Source of the DNA: Lithospermum erythrorhizon
Lineage: Eukaryota > Streptophyta > Magnoliopsida > Boraginales > Boraginaceae
Length of the DNA: 64,000 nucleotides
Direction: 5' to 3'
Assembly (NCBI GenBank): GCA_019722365.1
Contig: JADFUC010000709.1
Coordinates: 2,727,642 to 2,791,641, forward strand
Shown here: one piece after another, positions 24,828 through 36,602 of the stretch
Layout: each line of letters starts with the position of its first letter
How positions within the stretch are numbered: position 1 is the stretch's first letter
Position numbers and translations under genes: made by a program
The notes under the pieces: model-generated
What the model saw: only the letters and a program-made list of their open reading frames with translations
What the model was told of the DNA's origin: nothing
Databases searched by the model: none

Positions 24828-27179
24828 ACTACAACCTGTATCCACAATGTATGTGAGGGATATTTTGCTATTTCGGAATCTTCCCAAAGCACTCTTTTCC
24901 CCCAAAATCATGTTTCATTTTGATAAATTGTTAGTGGAATAATGTAGAGGCAAATAGAATAAGAGATCAATTTGAAATTACATTATTATGAAATTGCCTC
25001 AAAACAATAGAGTTTCTTACATTATATTATACACTTATAATTTTAATAATTACTGACTATGGCTCAACCAGGCAACAGTCGGTTTAGCTGCCACCAAATA
25101 CGTAAAACAACGATTTTCTTAAATTTGGAGCTGCTTTCCATCTATGGAAAACACTAAAAAAAAGTATTATTTAAATTTGAATTTTTATTAGACCTTTCAT
25201 AATTTTGAATATCTTATTTTCGTGATTCATTCTATGGTGTGTATGTTAACAATTTAGTTTTACATTTGTTTCTATAATAAAACCTCAAAAAGTGAATTCT
25301 AATTCAAATAACTATCCTCTTTATTTGATCGGCTAACTCTATGATTGAGTCAAATATTATTAAGAATTTATAAGATTTAATCATAAAATCAATTGTTGAT
25401 AGGAGAAGTCACCTATTAACCTTATAAATTCATTTGGATTTACAATCGTTCAACATAAGAGCTTTACATACCCTCCACATTCATACATGCTCCTTGACAG
25501 CTCTGGTGACTATGAAAGAAACCACACACCTTGAATCTATTCATGCTCGAAATGGGAATTAAACAACACAAGCAGATTATTATTACTATTATGTTTAGAC
25601 AAAGAAGGTAACCGCATGACAACAATAATTAACCATCATAAATGGAAGAGCTTATCAAACTTTGATACTTGTTTATTGATCCATCTTAATCCACTTTCTT
25701 ATTTTGAATCTTCTGAAGATATGTTCCGATAATGCATTTTGGATGATTACAAATAATACTTTCTTGATTTGTTTTAATGTTCATACTGTATTAGAATTGA
25801 CCATCAATTAATTGTATTGGAGATATATAGTAGACTAGTAGTATAACACACTTTAAGAGCAAAAAAACTTCAATGACGGTCTCTCATAGACTTATAATAA
25901 TCAATGTAAGACAATCTTTTTTTTCAATTAACACAAAAGTTGAATTAATTGATATACATATTCATCTTTTATTTAAATCCAATTAACATGTTAACCTATA
26001 CTATTGTAATATTTTTTTTCCTTTTGGACTTAAAAGTCCAATCATTATAAGTCAAAGTTAATAAATATGCATACATTTCCTTTTGGTCAAAAGTTCGCAT
26101 CCACTGTATACATTCCAAAACAAACAAACAAAAAAGGAATTCCCATTATTTTAAAATTGTTGACTAAAAACTTCTTATGCAAGGGCATAATAGGAAATAA
26201 ACACCAACTCAAGAGCCAATCCTCAACATTCCATTTACTAACATTTTGTTATGGATGCCATGTCACCAAACCATGGTTAAGACTTTGACAGCTAACTATG
26301 GTGTAAGGCTTGGTCAGCACTCTCATATCCTCTTCCCATTCCCCCCTATTTTCTCAATCTTTATCTTAAATCAAACACACGTCTTTAAATTGTATCCTAT
26401 ATTCGTATGGATCTAAACTTGGTACTTTGCCATTCAATATAATCCAGAACAAAAATCGACTGTGCATTTGCACGATCAATCATTTTAAATAAGAATAATA
26501 ATTGAGATTGATCGTATAAAATGCATGATCGAGAATATAAACGAGCAGATATGTGTACCACAAAGTTCACAAGATCAGGATACGTGAAAATAGTTTCATC
26601 CATAAAAGGAGACAATACTTTATTTTAAATTATGTTACATTCCTTTATGATGTTGACATGTCTTTCATTTTTAATTTGTAAATTAATTTATAACAATAAA
26701 GTATACTCGTGTTAACAAATCGTTAGAGTTAATTTCACGAGATATTACTCGTAATAACGAATTCTCGTATTCAAGATTACGCAAAGTTAAACGATACAAT
26801 TCCTAATCAAACACTTATATTTTTCATTTTTCTCTTTCCCTATTTTTTTCTTCTTCAATGTTTCTCTTAAAATAAACACACGCTTCAATCAGCTGTATCT
26901 TGTGAATCTAAACTTGTGCTTTGCCATGCAACAAAACGTTTTCCTTTTCTCAATCTTTATCTCTAAATCAAAGTACACAGGTCAACCAGTTATACACTAT
27001 GCATTCAGACTTGTACATTTTCATGCAATAAAACTTACTGTAATTTTTGCTTATCTTACTATTATCAATTTATCATTATCCAAAGTCTAAATCCCAAACT
27101 TTATCTCTCTAGACTAAGTACTTTCTCTCACTAAACTACCAAAAGATCATAATTCATACATATCTCTTTGAACAAACAT

Positions 27180-29340
27180 ATATATAAATAAATGTATATA
27201 TATATATCAATTCATATCGTTTTTTGCAGAAGCTTGCTTATATGGGGTGCTAAATTTAGCAGCATTTCATTCTCTTGTTGCAACAACAACTTGTGATCTT
27301 AAGTTGGTTTTTGCAGAAGCCTCAATTGGTTTGTTGGGTTTTATTTTCTTGGTTTTTAGTGTTTTTTTAATTCGTTCCTTTGTCATTATAAGCACTCGAA
27401 CTGACACCTCATAATTGCAATAATATCTGTGGTGTGTCATTGTTTTAGTGAATTTTGTGTTGTTTATTGGAAGTAGTGATTCATTTTATTGTATGGAGAA
27501 AGAAAATGGAAGTAAAAGAATTGTTTGAGAATTGATATGGTCAATAAAGATTCAATTTTTAAAGAAAAATGAAGTAGAGCATTAATTGAGGTTGATATGG
27601 TGAATAAAGATTCATTTTTTAAAGAAAATGGAAGTACAAGCATTAGTTGGGCATTGATATGGTGAAAAAGATTCATTCTTTAAAGAAAATGGAAGTAAAA
27701 GAATTATTTGAGGATTGATATGGTGAAAAAGATACATTTTTTTTGAAGAAAATGGAAGTAAAAGAATGATTTGAAAATTGTTATGGTTGACAAAGATTCA
27801 TTTGTTGTATCTGATTACAATGACTAATTGGTTCTTTTTGTTTCTGTGATTTGTTTAGCTGGATTGGAATTGGAGTGTGATTCTTGAAAAGCAATTGACA
27901 GAAGTTTAGTTCTGAAATAAGTGGAGGTAATAATAAAGTCTTCTCTTTTCTTGTGGTTTTTTATCCTTCTTGTTGTTGTATCTTTGTTCATGTTGATCAT
28001 TCAGTGATCTCTGGTTTTCACTTTTGATATTTGTTGAATTTTGTTAATTGTATGTTCATGCATGTGGAGAATTTGTGTTGGAAATAATTGAAATTTCACT
28101 TTAAAGTGGCAATGCTGTTTTTTGAATGCATACCAAAAATGATATCTTGAATTGGTCAGAATTCATTTTAAATGGTAAAAACATGAAAAAAACTTTCTCT
28201 TGGCGTCTCTGCTGTCGTCTGAGTATATGTTAATATGGTTATGCTATCTTGGGACGAGTTCTTGAGTGTAAATTTTCATTGTATTGTCATGTACTCATGT
28301 TGATTAGGGAACTAATCAATGTAGGATAAAAACTAAGATGATAAACTTAGAAGTTGGGAGACTTTGAAAGAATTGAAAATTTTTGCTCCATTTTCAAAAT
28401 GGTTTGAAAAATGAGTAGTAGTCTATTTACAAAGGAGGAATATAGAATATTGGAAGGATATCAGTGAGTTTGCGATTTGAAGATATCTACGGTTTGATTG
28501 GACGCAAATATTTAGGAGGATGAAAATTGATGGAACAATGAGTTCGTGTCCATGAGACACTCGACAGAATGGTATGGGCCAATTGCACTTAAGTGTTTAG
28601 ATGATGTATTGTTCCTACATGGAAATGTTTCAGTGAATTCACCAGATGGCGTGCGATGATGGCATAATAGGAGTTTTTTCAATGAGTAAGCAAATTAACA
28701 TTTTTATCAGGATCTTCCATGGTTCCAGTAGACATTCAATATTGGATGTTTAAAGCTGCTAACAACTGATACTTGTCGTTGAATAATAGATTAATGAAGA
28801 TATTATATTGAACAATCAAATGAATGTCTCTGTTTCAGAAACTTATAGTTGGTCAAGAAAGGGTTTCCATTTCATCATCAGTTCCTGATGCTTCTTCCAT
28901 GATTTTGCCTAAATACTGTTACAAAAAAGTTATATTTTGTACTTTTATATTTAATACGCATGTCGTTTTTCTTTCTCATTTATTACGTTATCAGCTTGCC
29001 GCCTTTTTCTATTCCTGTTGTCGTGGGAGAGACTTACTGTTTGTGTTTAAGTTAAGTTCCAAATGTGACGTTTGACTTCTTTTTCTCATTTAAGAGTGTC
29101 ATATCACTTGCATGCCACCTTCATTAAATGTGTAATTAGAATCCTTCTGACAGCCTACACCTTCTGTATTACCTTGGGAATCCATGTTCTCCCTTGCTTT
29201 TCATGTTTACGGATTGGGAAGTTCGAGAGTTTAAATTGTAACTAAAATTGCTACTCACTTCAAGTTTTGCAGGTGTTGAAGCTGAAATCTTCTCAACAGC
29301 TTGGTTTTTTTCCCTCTGTTGTGGACAGATCTTACCAATC
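27180..29340 (+). promoter_or_regulatory. Promoter and intron-containing 5' leader of the TPS gene
   Basis: A TATA-rich segment (about 27178-27210) is followed by 2.1 kb with no protein-coding signal. Class II plant TPS genes commonly have spliced 5' leaders. A pyrimidine-rich stretch ending in TTTTGCAG (AG at 29271-29272) gives a good acceptor for a last leader exon of 29273-29340, directly before the start codon. A possible upstream leader exon ends near 27925 (GTGGAG before GTAATAATAAAG). The exact transcription start and leader exons cannot be fixed from sequence alone. The minisatellite at 27500-27800 lies inside this leader. Confidence 0.5.
27500..27800 (+). repeat. 61-bp minisatellite in the TPS 5' leader
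   Basis: About five head-to-tail units with period 60-62 bp. The unit core is ATTGATATGGTGAA, then AAAGATTCATT, then a T-run and AAAGAAAATGGAAGTA, then AAAGAATT. Unit starts are near 27531, 27591, 27653, 27714 and 27776. The copies differ by point changes and 1-3 bp indels. Confidence 0.9.
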
Positions 29341-32123
29341 ATGGTGTCAAGGTCATGTGCAAACTTATTGGACTTAGCTTTAGGGGAAGGGCTTGGGATA
29401 ACAGATTTTCCTGAATCCCAAATGGCACTCCCTCGAGTGATGACCGTATCAGGAATCATGTCTGATGGTTCTGCAAGCAGTGATGGGGACACAGATAAGA
29501 CATCCTCCAAAAGCAGTGAGCGGATAATTATAGTGGCAAATATGTTACCTTTGAATGCTCAAAAGGATGTAGAGACAGGGCAATGGTGCTTCAGTTTGGA
29601 TGAAGATTCGATTCTGCTGCATCTGAAAGATCAATTCGCACCTGAAACAGAGGTTATCTATGTTGGTTCTCTCAAGGTGAATATAGAACCTAATGCACAA
29701 GATGAAATCTCAAAGAGGCTGAGGCGTGAATTCAATTGTGCGCCAACTTTTCTATCTCAAGAAGTCCATAATAAGTTCTATCATGGTTTCTGCAAGCAGC
29801 AGCTGTGGCCTCTTTTTCATTACATGTTACCCATATCCCCCGATCATGGTGATCGCTTTGATCTTCAGCTATGGCGAGCATATATATCTGCAAATAAAAC
29901 ATTTACTCAAAAGATAGCTGAAGTTTCTAATCCAGAGGAAGATTATGTCTGGATTCAAGATTATCACCTCATGATTGTCCCAACACTTTTGAGAAGGCGC
30001 TACAATCGAGCTAAGACCGGATTCTTTCTTCACAGCCCATTTCCTTCATCTGAAATCTACCGAACCCTTCCAGTCAGAGAAGAAATTCTGAAAGGCTTAC
30101 TGAACTGTGACTTAATTGGTTTTCAAACTTTTGATTATGCCCGCCACTTCCTGTCATGTTGCAGTAGAATGTTAGGCCTGGATTATGAATCTAAAAGAGG
30201 CCATATTGGACTTGATTACTTTGGCCGCACAGTGTTTATAAAAATCTTACCTGTAGGCATCCATATGGGAAGACTGGAATCAGTGCTCAACTTGCGGTCA
30301 ACATTTGAGAAGGTTAAAGAAATCAGGGAAAGGTTTTTCGGGAAAAAGATAATAGTGGGTGTTGATGACATGGACATCTTTAAGGGCATTAGTTTGAAAT
30401 TGCTTGCATTTGAGCATCTGCTACGGATGCATCCACATACAAGGGGGGAAATAGTTCTAGTTCAAATAGTTAACCCTGCAAGAAGTTCAGGGAAAGATGT
30501 CCAGGAAGCCATCAGAGAGACATATTCAGCAGCAACAAAGATCAATGAGGTGTATGGTTACCCAGGTTACGAACCTGTGGTTCTGATTGACCGTCATGTT
30601 GATCGCTATGAGAAATCTGCTTACTATGCCATGGCAGACTGTTGTGTGGTAAATGCAGTGAGGGATGGGATGAATTTGGTCCCTTACAAGTACGTAGTAT
30701 GCAGGCAAGGTTCTGCTAGCCTCACCAAAGCTTTGGGTGTGGATATAGATTCTCCTCGAACAAGTATGCTCGTGGTTTCTGAGTTCATTGGTTGTTCTCC
30801 ATCGCTAAGTGGGGCAATCAGGGTGAATCCATGGGATATCGAATCTGTTGCCGAAGCTATGTCCATGGCAATTAATATGTCTGATTCAGAGAAGCAGCTG
30901 CGCCATGAGAAACACTACCGTTATGTCAGTTCTCATCATGTAGGTTATTGGGCTTGCAGCTTCATGCAGGATCTAGAGAGAGCATGTAAAGATCATTATA
31001 ACAAGCGTTGCTGGGCTATGGGTTTTGGTCTCACTTTTAGGGTCTTTGCACTCTCTCCAAATTTTAGAAAGCTATCTGTTGATTGCATATCGGCTTCCTA
31101 CAAAAGGTCAAACAGAAGAGCAATATTTTTGGATTATGATGGTACTGTTGTATCGCAGCACTCTATGATAAAATCTCCTGGTTCTGATGTTATCGCATTA
31201 TTGAATTCTCTTTGCGGTGACCCTAATAATACAGTTTTTGTAGTTAGTGGTAGGGGTAGAGCTTCATTAGGTGAATGGCTTGCCCCTTGTGAGAGTTTAG
31301 GTATTGCTGCTGAACATGGATATTATATCAGGTATGTTATTCTGTTGAGTTTTAAAATTTCAGTTCCTTAGGTAGCGCTAAATAGTTCTGATGAGATTAT
31401 ATGATCGTATTGTGGTATAGGTGGAACAAGAATGCTAAATGGGAATCGTTGACTGCTTATCTTGACTGGAAAGACATGGTAGAACCAGTGATGCAGCAAT
31501 ATACTGATGCAACTGATGGCTCCTATATCGAATCTAAAGAGAGTGCAATAGTGTGGCACTTTAAGGACGCAGACCCAGACTTCGGCTCTTGGCAGTCGCA
31601 GGAATTGTTGGAGCACCTGGAAAGTGTACTTGCCAATGAACCTGCAGCTGTTAAAAGGGGTGAACACATTGTGGAAGTCCAATCACAGGTACATTTAATC
31701 CTCTCCCAACCCTCCCCCCCCAAAAGATAAAATGATTGCACAAAACACATGATTACTAAAAAGGGAGACTTGGTTTTGATTTCAATCTATTTATTTGTTG
31801 GCTGATACTTGCAGGGTGTAACCAAAGGTTTAGTTGCCCATAAGGTTCTCAATAAAATGGTAAATGACGGAAGGCCACCAGATTTTGTATTGTGCATTGG
31901 AGATGACAGATCCGATGAAGATATGTTCGAGAGCATAACAAGTTTTGGCTCTTCCGCTTCTCCATCCTCAGTTCCCGATATCTTTGCTTGCACGGTTGGG
32001 CAAAAGCCAAGCAAGGCCAAATACTTTCTTAATAATACTTCTGATGTTCTCGAACTGCTCGAGGCCCTCGCCTCTATAACCTCAAAGCCTTGCAATACTA
32101 TCCAATCCGAGCTTCAGGTGTAA
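29341..32123 (+). CDS. Class II trehalose-6-phosphate synthase-like protein (TPS8-11 type)
   Basis: Three exons, 29341-31331, 31421-31688 and 31815-32123, give 2568 nt and an uninterrupted 855-aa protein, the usual class II TPS length and three-coding-exon structure. The start MVSRSCANLLDLAL with LPRVMTV nearby is the conserved class II N-terminus. An upstream in-frame ATG (29248) is excluded because a splice acceptor lies between. A GT20 trehalose-phosphate-synthase domain runs from about residue 61 (RIIIVANMLPLN) to about 540. A HAD-type phosphatase domain follows, with DYDGT at 598-602, SGRGR, and GDDRSDEDMF in exon 3. Class I enzymes make trehalose 6-phosphate from UDP-glucose and glucose 6-phosphate. 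Class II members generally show no clear catalytic activity and are thought to be cytosolic regulators of sugar/SnRK1 signalling. That role is by family, not shown here. Confidence 0.96.
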
Positions 32124-32758
32124 CAAACTAATAGTACATGCAGACACCTCGGCGCAATGATTTGACAGTAGAAAGGATCTCTTGAACCATTTTAAGTTAA
32201 ATAGGTTGTGTGTATAAATGACTCATCCTGGCTCTGACATCTTGTTAAACTCCTCTAGTATTCTGGTTGGAGTTTGACTGATTTTTTTGGGGGGGATAGA
32301 AGCATCTATAGGGGCATAACTTTTCTCAGTTAGTCCCTGACTGGATGTTTCTCCCCAAGTGTTTGGTGCCAGATTTTGTATAGCTAACCTTTCCATTTGA
32401 AAAACAATAATTATAGTTTACATATCTTTATTTCTTCTTTGCAATAACTCTATTCTACAGTATTATTTGGTACTTTTTAAATTTTGAAACTTAATGTAAG
32501 TTAGACTATCTGACAATCATAACGTTGTCTTCAATTTTTCTAGTACTGGAGCAATGAAAGAGTTTTCTATTTGTTGCTTTGTACAAATAAAAATAATTTG
32601 GACCATAACAGAATACTTACAACAAATGAAGTCATGCATTGATAATAGGATTATCATATCATCATAGTACAAGCCAGGCAACAAAAACATCATTAGCAAG
32701 ACAGTGATTTTTACATAAGCCAACACATTTACCAAATGAAAAAGCATGACAGTATCAT
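32124..32758. other. Convergent 3' flanks of the TPS and NHL genes
   Basis: 635 bp separate the TPS stop (+) from the NHL-protein stop (-). This interval must hold both 3' UTRs and poly(A) sites, for example AATAA-rich sequence near 32405 for TPS. No other gene is visible. Confidence 0.6.
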
Positions 32759-35700
32759 TCATTTTCTCTTAATCAAACCCAATTTATCCTCTGTATGATT
32801 TGCTACAGAAACTTGAGTAGACTGGTGTGAGAAGTCCATGATGTTGGCTTGAATCAGAGAGGTTTGAGTAGCCTGCACTTCGAAATCTATCATGTTGGCT
32901 TTTATCATATTGTCGATCTTCCCAGTTGTTCCATGGAAGACATTAGATTCATCCTTTTTCGCAAGGTTACTCGTGGTCTCTGATAATGGATGGACTTCAT
33001 CAAAACTTACTAACTCCCTCAACTGGTCAGCAATTATCAGAGACTTCGATACAGTCTTGTTTTTCAGGTGATCAATATCTAATAAGGATACTGGCTTCTC
33101 ATAAGTTCGGGGTTCTACTACTCTAATCCTAAATATAAGAGCTAAATATGAAAGGAAAAATTTAAGTAGGTTCCTTAAAGGTGAGTAGAAAGTGGAGCTA
33201 ACAATTGCGCTTTTGATGTCGCAACAGAGCATCCCCGGCAGTCTCCCCAGACTGATTAGGGAGTGATTCCATGTCTCCGAGAACAGACGAAGCCTCTCTC
33301 CTCCCTGTCTACACAATTTTGTTATAAAATAGTTGATATAAGGAAAATCGCATGAAGATGAGTTTCTAAGCTAATATAATTCACTTACTTGAGGGATGAC
33401 AAATGGTCGCATGACAAAGCCAATGACTATGCCAAGGATGCAAGATATAGCAAGACCAAGAATCCAAGCAGATGTTGACCCCAGAACTGAAAATATTGTA
33501 TTCACAGTGGAAGTTAAAGTTCGTAACTTTCAATTTTATTTCAACAAACACATTAAGAGCACCCTTAGAGAATTACAACTACAAGGTCAGGTTGTTACCA
33601 CTTAAAAGAACATTCTAGCCTAACATTGCAAGTAAATAGTCGATACAGCGTCAACAGTCGTTGGTGTTAAGTGTATGAGTTACGTATATTAGTACTTCAG
33701 TACTTATCCTCATATAAGTGCATTTAAAATTTCCGATGAGGTAAACTATACATAGATAATCGGGAGTATAAATGATTACCATTGTTTGAAGGTTGTTTAC
33801 AGTCCTCAGCCTTCAAATTTATCTGCCTGACCAATCTATTGCCATGATCAGATATCATCAACGCACATTGTTCGGGAACAAAAGCTAGCTCAAAGTCATC
33901 TGAGAAAGTGGCATCTTTTGCAGGACCATCTGCATGGCCTGCCTTCTGTATGTAGCCTCCAGCAATTGTCGTCACTCCTACAAATTTGTCAGTTAGCAAC
34001 ATTGGCAAAGAAAACATATATCGAAATACATGGACTTCAGATATTACAGTACCTGACCGGGTAATCTTGCGAATAGCATGGTTACCCTTATCAGCAACAT
34101 ATATATTGCCTCTGTAATCAACCGCGAAGCTCTTTGGCTTATTAAATTTTGCTGAACCCAATTCTCCGTCCACATAATCAGCAGCAGTATTGCCTGTTAA
34201 CTTCTTGATTGTACTCTCTACAAATTAAATTAAAATAACCAAGAACCCAGTTACACAAAATGAAATGTATTTAAAAGTACCCCAAAATAACTAAACCATT
34301 TACATACACCATAGCAAAATCGCTTTCGCAGCAAATTTCCCATAATTCCAACATAATCTTCTACAAAATCAAACAAGAGTACAAGACATCCATGTTTCAA
34401 AATGAATGCACAAAAAATGCAACATAGGCCATAGAGCCACTAAACTCTTTTCCTGCACAAACAGAGATAATAAAACTAGTCCTCAGAGTTCGCAAAAAAT
34501 CCAGCCTCGGTCCCAATAGTTCTAGTTGATACAAATTACAAATAAGTCCTTGGAGTTGCACATTTGTTACACATATGGTCATTCAACCCAATTCTAATGT
34601 TTGATATTACATCGATCAGGTCTCGATTTTTGCAAACTACAGGGACCCTATGTGCAACAATTAACTAATATGCACCAACTAAAACGCCGAAACTCATATG
34701 TGCACCAATTAACTAATTTGCACTAACTAAAACTCCGAAAACTCCTATGTGCAACAATTAACTAATGTGCACTAACTAAAACTCCAAAAACTCCTATGTG
34801 TTACAATTAACTAATGTGCACTAACTAAAACTCCGAAAACTCCTATGTGCAACAATTAAGTAATGTGCACTAACTAAAACTCCTATGTGCAACAATGAAC
34901 TAAATGTGCACTAACTAAAACTCCGAAAACTCCTATGAGCACCAATTAACTAATTTGCACGAACTAAAACTCCGAAAACTAAGTCTTTAACAGTAACAAA
35001 ATTCATTCAAATGACAATTTATTTCATAACACTAACATTAACTAAAACTCTGAGAACTAAGTCTTTAATGTTAATGACGATTTCATTTCATAAAATGGCT
35101 AAATTTAACAATAACAAAAATGTGGTAATATTTATATACCTTGGGAAACGGGAAACGATAATGAGTAAAAAGTACTAGCAGAAGAATCAAGAAGTATGAG
35201 CTTCTCCAAACCATGTTGGGCCAAAACTGAATTTGGGTTCAAGTGAACCTTATCGCCATCGACCACTGTAGTTACTGTGTACCCCTCCTCAAAAAGCAGC
35301 TCGGGAGACACTGTAAAAACCCAATTTTATCAAGAAAAGTTAAATTATACTCCCTCCAATTTTGTTTTTCCGTGTCCAACTCTAACCATCAATAACTAGT
35401 TAACTATAAAACGAAAACGTCCATATGAATTGGAGGTAGTACTTACTAAATATAAAAAAGATTGTCACTTTTTAACCAAATGTTAGACAACATATACAAA
35501 TATTTACTCCCTCTATCCTAAAAGATAGTCCAATTTTGAAATTTGAATGGTTGACTTATTAAATTCTAAACTCGAATATTATTTTGCGAAAAATATATCA
35601 AAATGTAGCATTTTCAACAAAATCGACACTATCTTTTGATATATTTTTCACCAAATCTTAGCAACATGTACAAAAATTAAAATTTTCAAAAGCATCAAAA

Positions 35701-36036
35701 TTCAAAACTGGACAATCTTTTTTGTATAAGCTAGTACTTCCCAGAATTTAGAGCATTTTTCCATAATAGTAGCTCAATCACTAAGAGATTGTTAGTTTAT
35801 TTATAAATTGTTAAAAGATTAACAAACTTTAATTGACACATGTAAGTTCGATATGAATCAAAATTATAATCTTAATAGCTAAAAACACGTTTTTCGATAT
35901 ACTCCGTATTTTTTATCAAATATTATACGACTTAACCATAATATAGAATTGGACAAATATTAAATATACCTTGAGTAGTTAGGGTTAGATTGAAGAGGAG
36001 GTAGAAGGAGAGGAAAGATAGGAGTGATGAACCCAT
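32759..36036 (-). CDS. NHL-repeat-containing membrane protein, 6 exons
   Basis: Minus-strand exons 36036-35970, 35310-35140, 34217-34053, 33977-33780, 33486-33389 and 33304-32759 join to 1245 nt, a 414-aa protein with all GT-AG introns in phase. The N-terminus (MGSSLLSFLSFYLLFNL) is a likely signal peptide. Exon 2 encodes YTVTTVVDGDKVHLNPNSV and LILLDSSASTFYSLSFP. Exon 3 carries a clear NHL repeat (KPKSFAVDYRGNIYVADKGN, about residues 100-125). Exon 4 has a second, partial one (MISDHGNRLVRQINL). A membrane segment (WILGLAISCILGIVIGFVM) lies at about 208-226, and a second hydrophobic run at about 282-293. The C-terminal 130 residues are polar with a near-repeated KANMIDFEVQATQTSL/QANIMDFSHQSTQVSV motif. 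Plants have a small family of such secreted or membrane NHL proteins with no defined function; I infer none. It is divergent from gamma-adaptin. Confidence 0.9.
34640..34990. repeat. 49-bp minisatellite in intron 2 of the NHL gene
   Basis: About seven head-to-tail copies with a 49-bp period (for example TGTG at 34748 and 34797). The unit is made of TGTGCAACAATTAACTAA, then TGTGCACTAACTAAAACTCC, then GAAAACTCCTA. One copy is shortened near 34860. A decayed edge continues to about 35060. Confidence 0.92.
35348..35441. mobile_element. Short Stowaway-like MITE in NHL intron 1
   Basis: A 90-bp element (35350-35439) has inverted ends, CTCCCTCCAATT on the left and AATTGGAGGTAG on the right, and is flanked by TA on both sides. 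The CTCCCTCC terminus and TA target match Stowaway (Tc1/mariner-derived) elements. Confidence 0.7.
35505..35735. mobile_element. Stowaway-like MITE in NHL intron 1
   Basis: It starts TA-CTCCCTCTATCC and contains long subterminal inverted repeats: AAAGATAGTCCAATTTTGAA near 35521 pairs with TTCAAAACTGGACAATCTTT near 35701. The right tip is decayed, so its end is approximate. Confidence 0.65.
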
Positions 36037-36602
36037 TTTGACTCCAAGACTGAGGACACAAGTGTGATTTTATATTTGGATCGGCTGAATCTAGATGAAT
36101 TTAAAATTTAAAAATTACTCCTAATATAATCGAAATTAATTTTTTAAAATATTATTTAGATCATTTTTTAGTTATGCAAGATAAAAATTAATTATATTGT
36201 AAATTATTTATCGATTTATAAGAATGAAAGAATTAATGTAATGTAATATCGATTAAAATGGATAAACTAAAAATAATAGTTCATCCGTATTAATTTAATT
36301 GACATTCGTAAAAAATACATACATTATAATCGATCAAGCATTTACTTTTACCATGCATTTTACATTGGAAGTTAGGAAAAAAATAATCGATTTAATCAAC
36401 TTTTTAGATAAATAGATATTAGGTCCATTTTATTTTGGTCTCCATTCTTGAACACTATCATAATTTACATACTGTAAAATCACAATTCTAGATCCAAATC
36501 AAATCTTCAATTTCAACAAATATAGTATTTATTGTGTATAATTTGATCTGATTAAGCTTATTATTAGTTATTACTGTGTTTTTAAGCAAAAAAACCCAAA
36601 TC
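36037..36602. promoter_or_regulatory. Divergent intergenic promoter region (NHL gene / gamma-adaptin)
   Basis: Only 566 bp separate the two start codons of oppositely oriented genes, so both promoters and 5' leaders must share it. The sequence is very AT-rich with several TATA-like runs. No single element stands out. Confidence 0.5.

Larger units (their letters stand above)
19720..27180. other. Gene-free AT-rich intergenic region
   Basis: About 7.5 kb with no convincing coding exon on either strand. Open frames here are under 80 codons and have no recognisable motif. Contents seen: a diverged direct duplication (21539-21730 and 21915-22195), a (CA)12 microsatellite, a TTA-rich minisatellite, a 20-bp palindrome at 24808-24827, and three imperfect copies of a segment of about 70 bp near 26370, 26870 and 26965 (cores TCTAAACTTGG/TG, then CTTTGCCAT or close variants). 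Confidence 0.6.

Noticed and set aside
28824..29075. 83-codon frame upstream of TPS
   Set aside because: Located in the leader or intron region, cysteine- and phenylalanine-rich low-information text, no homology seen.
29248..29340. In-frame upstream extension of the TPS coding region (start at 29248)
   Set aside because: A strong acceptor (TTTTGCAG, AG at 29271-29272) separates it from the conserved start MVSRSCANLLDLA at 29341; it is leader or intron sequence.
29169..29510. 113-codon antisense frame across the TPS start
   Set aside because: It spans a splice acceptor and the conserved class II N-terminus on the other strand; no independent support.
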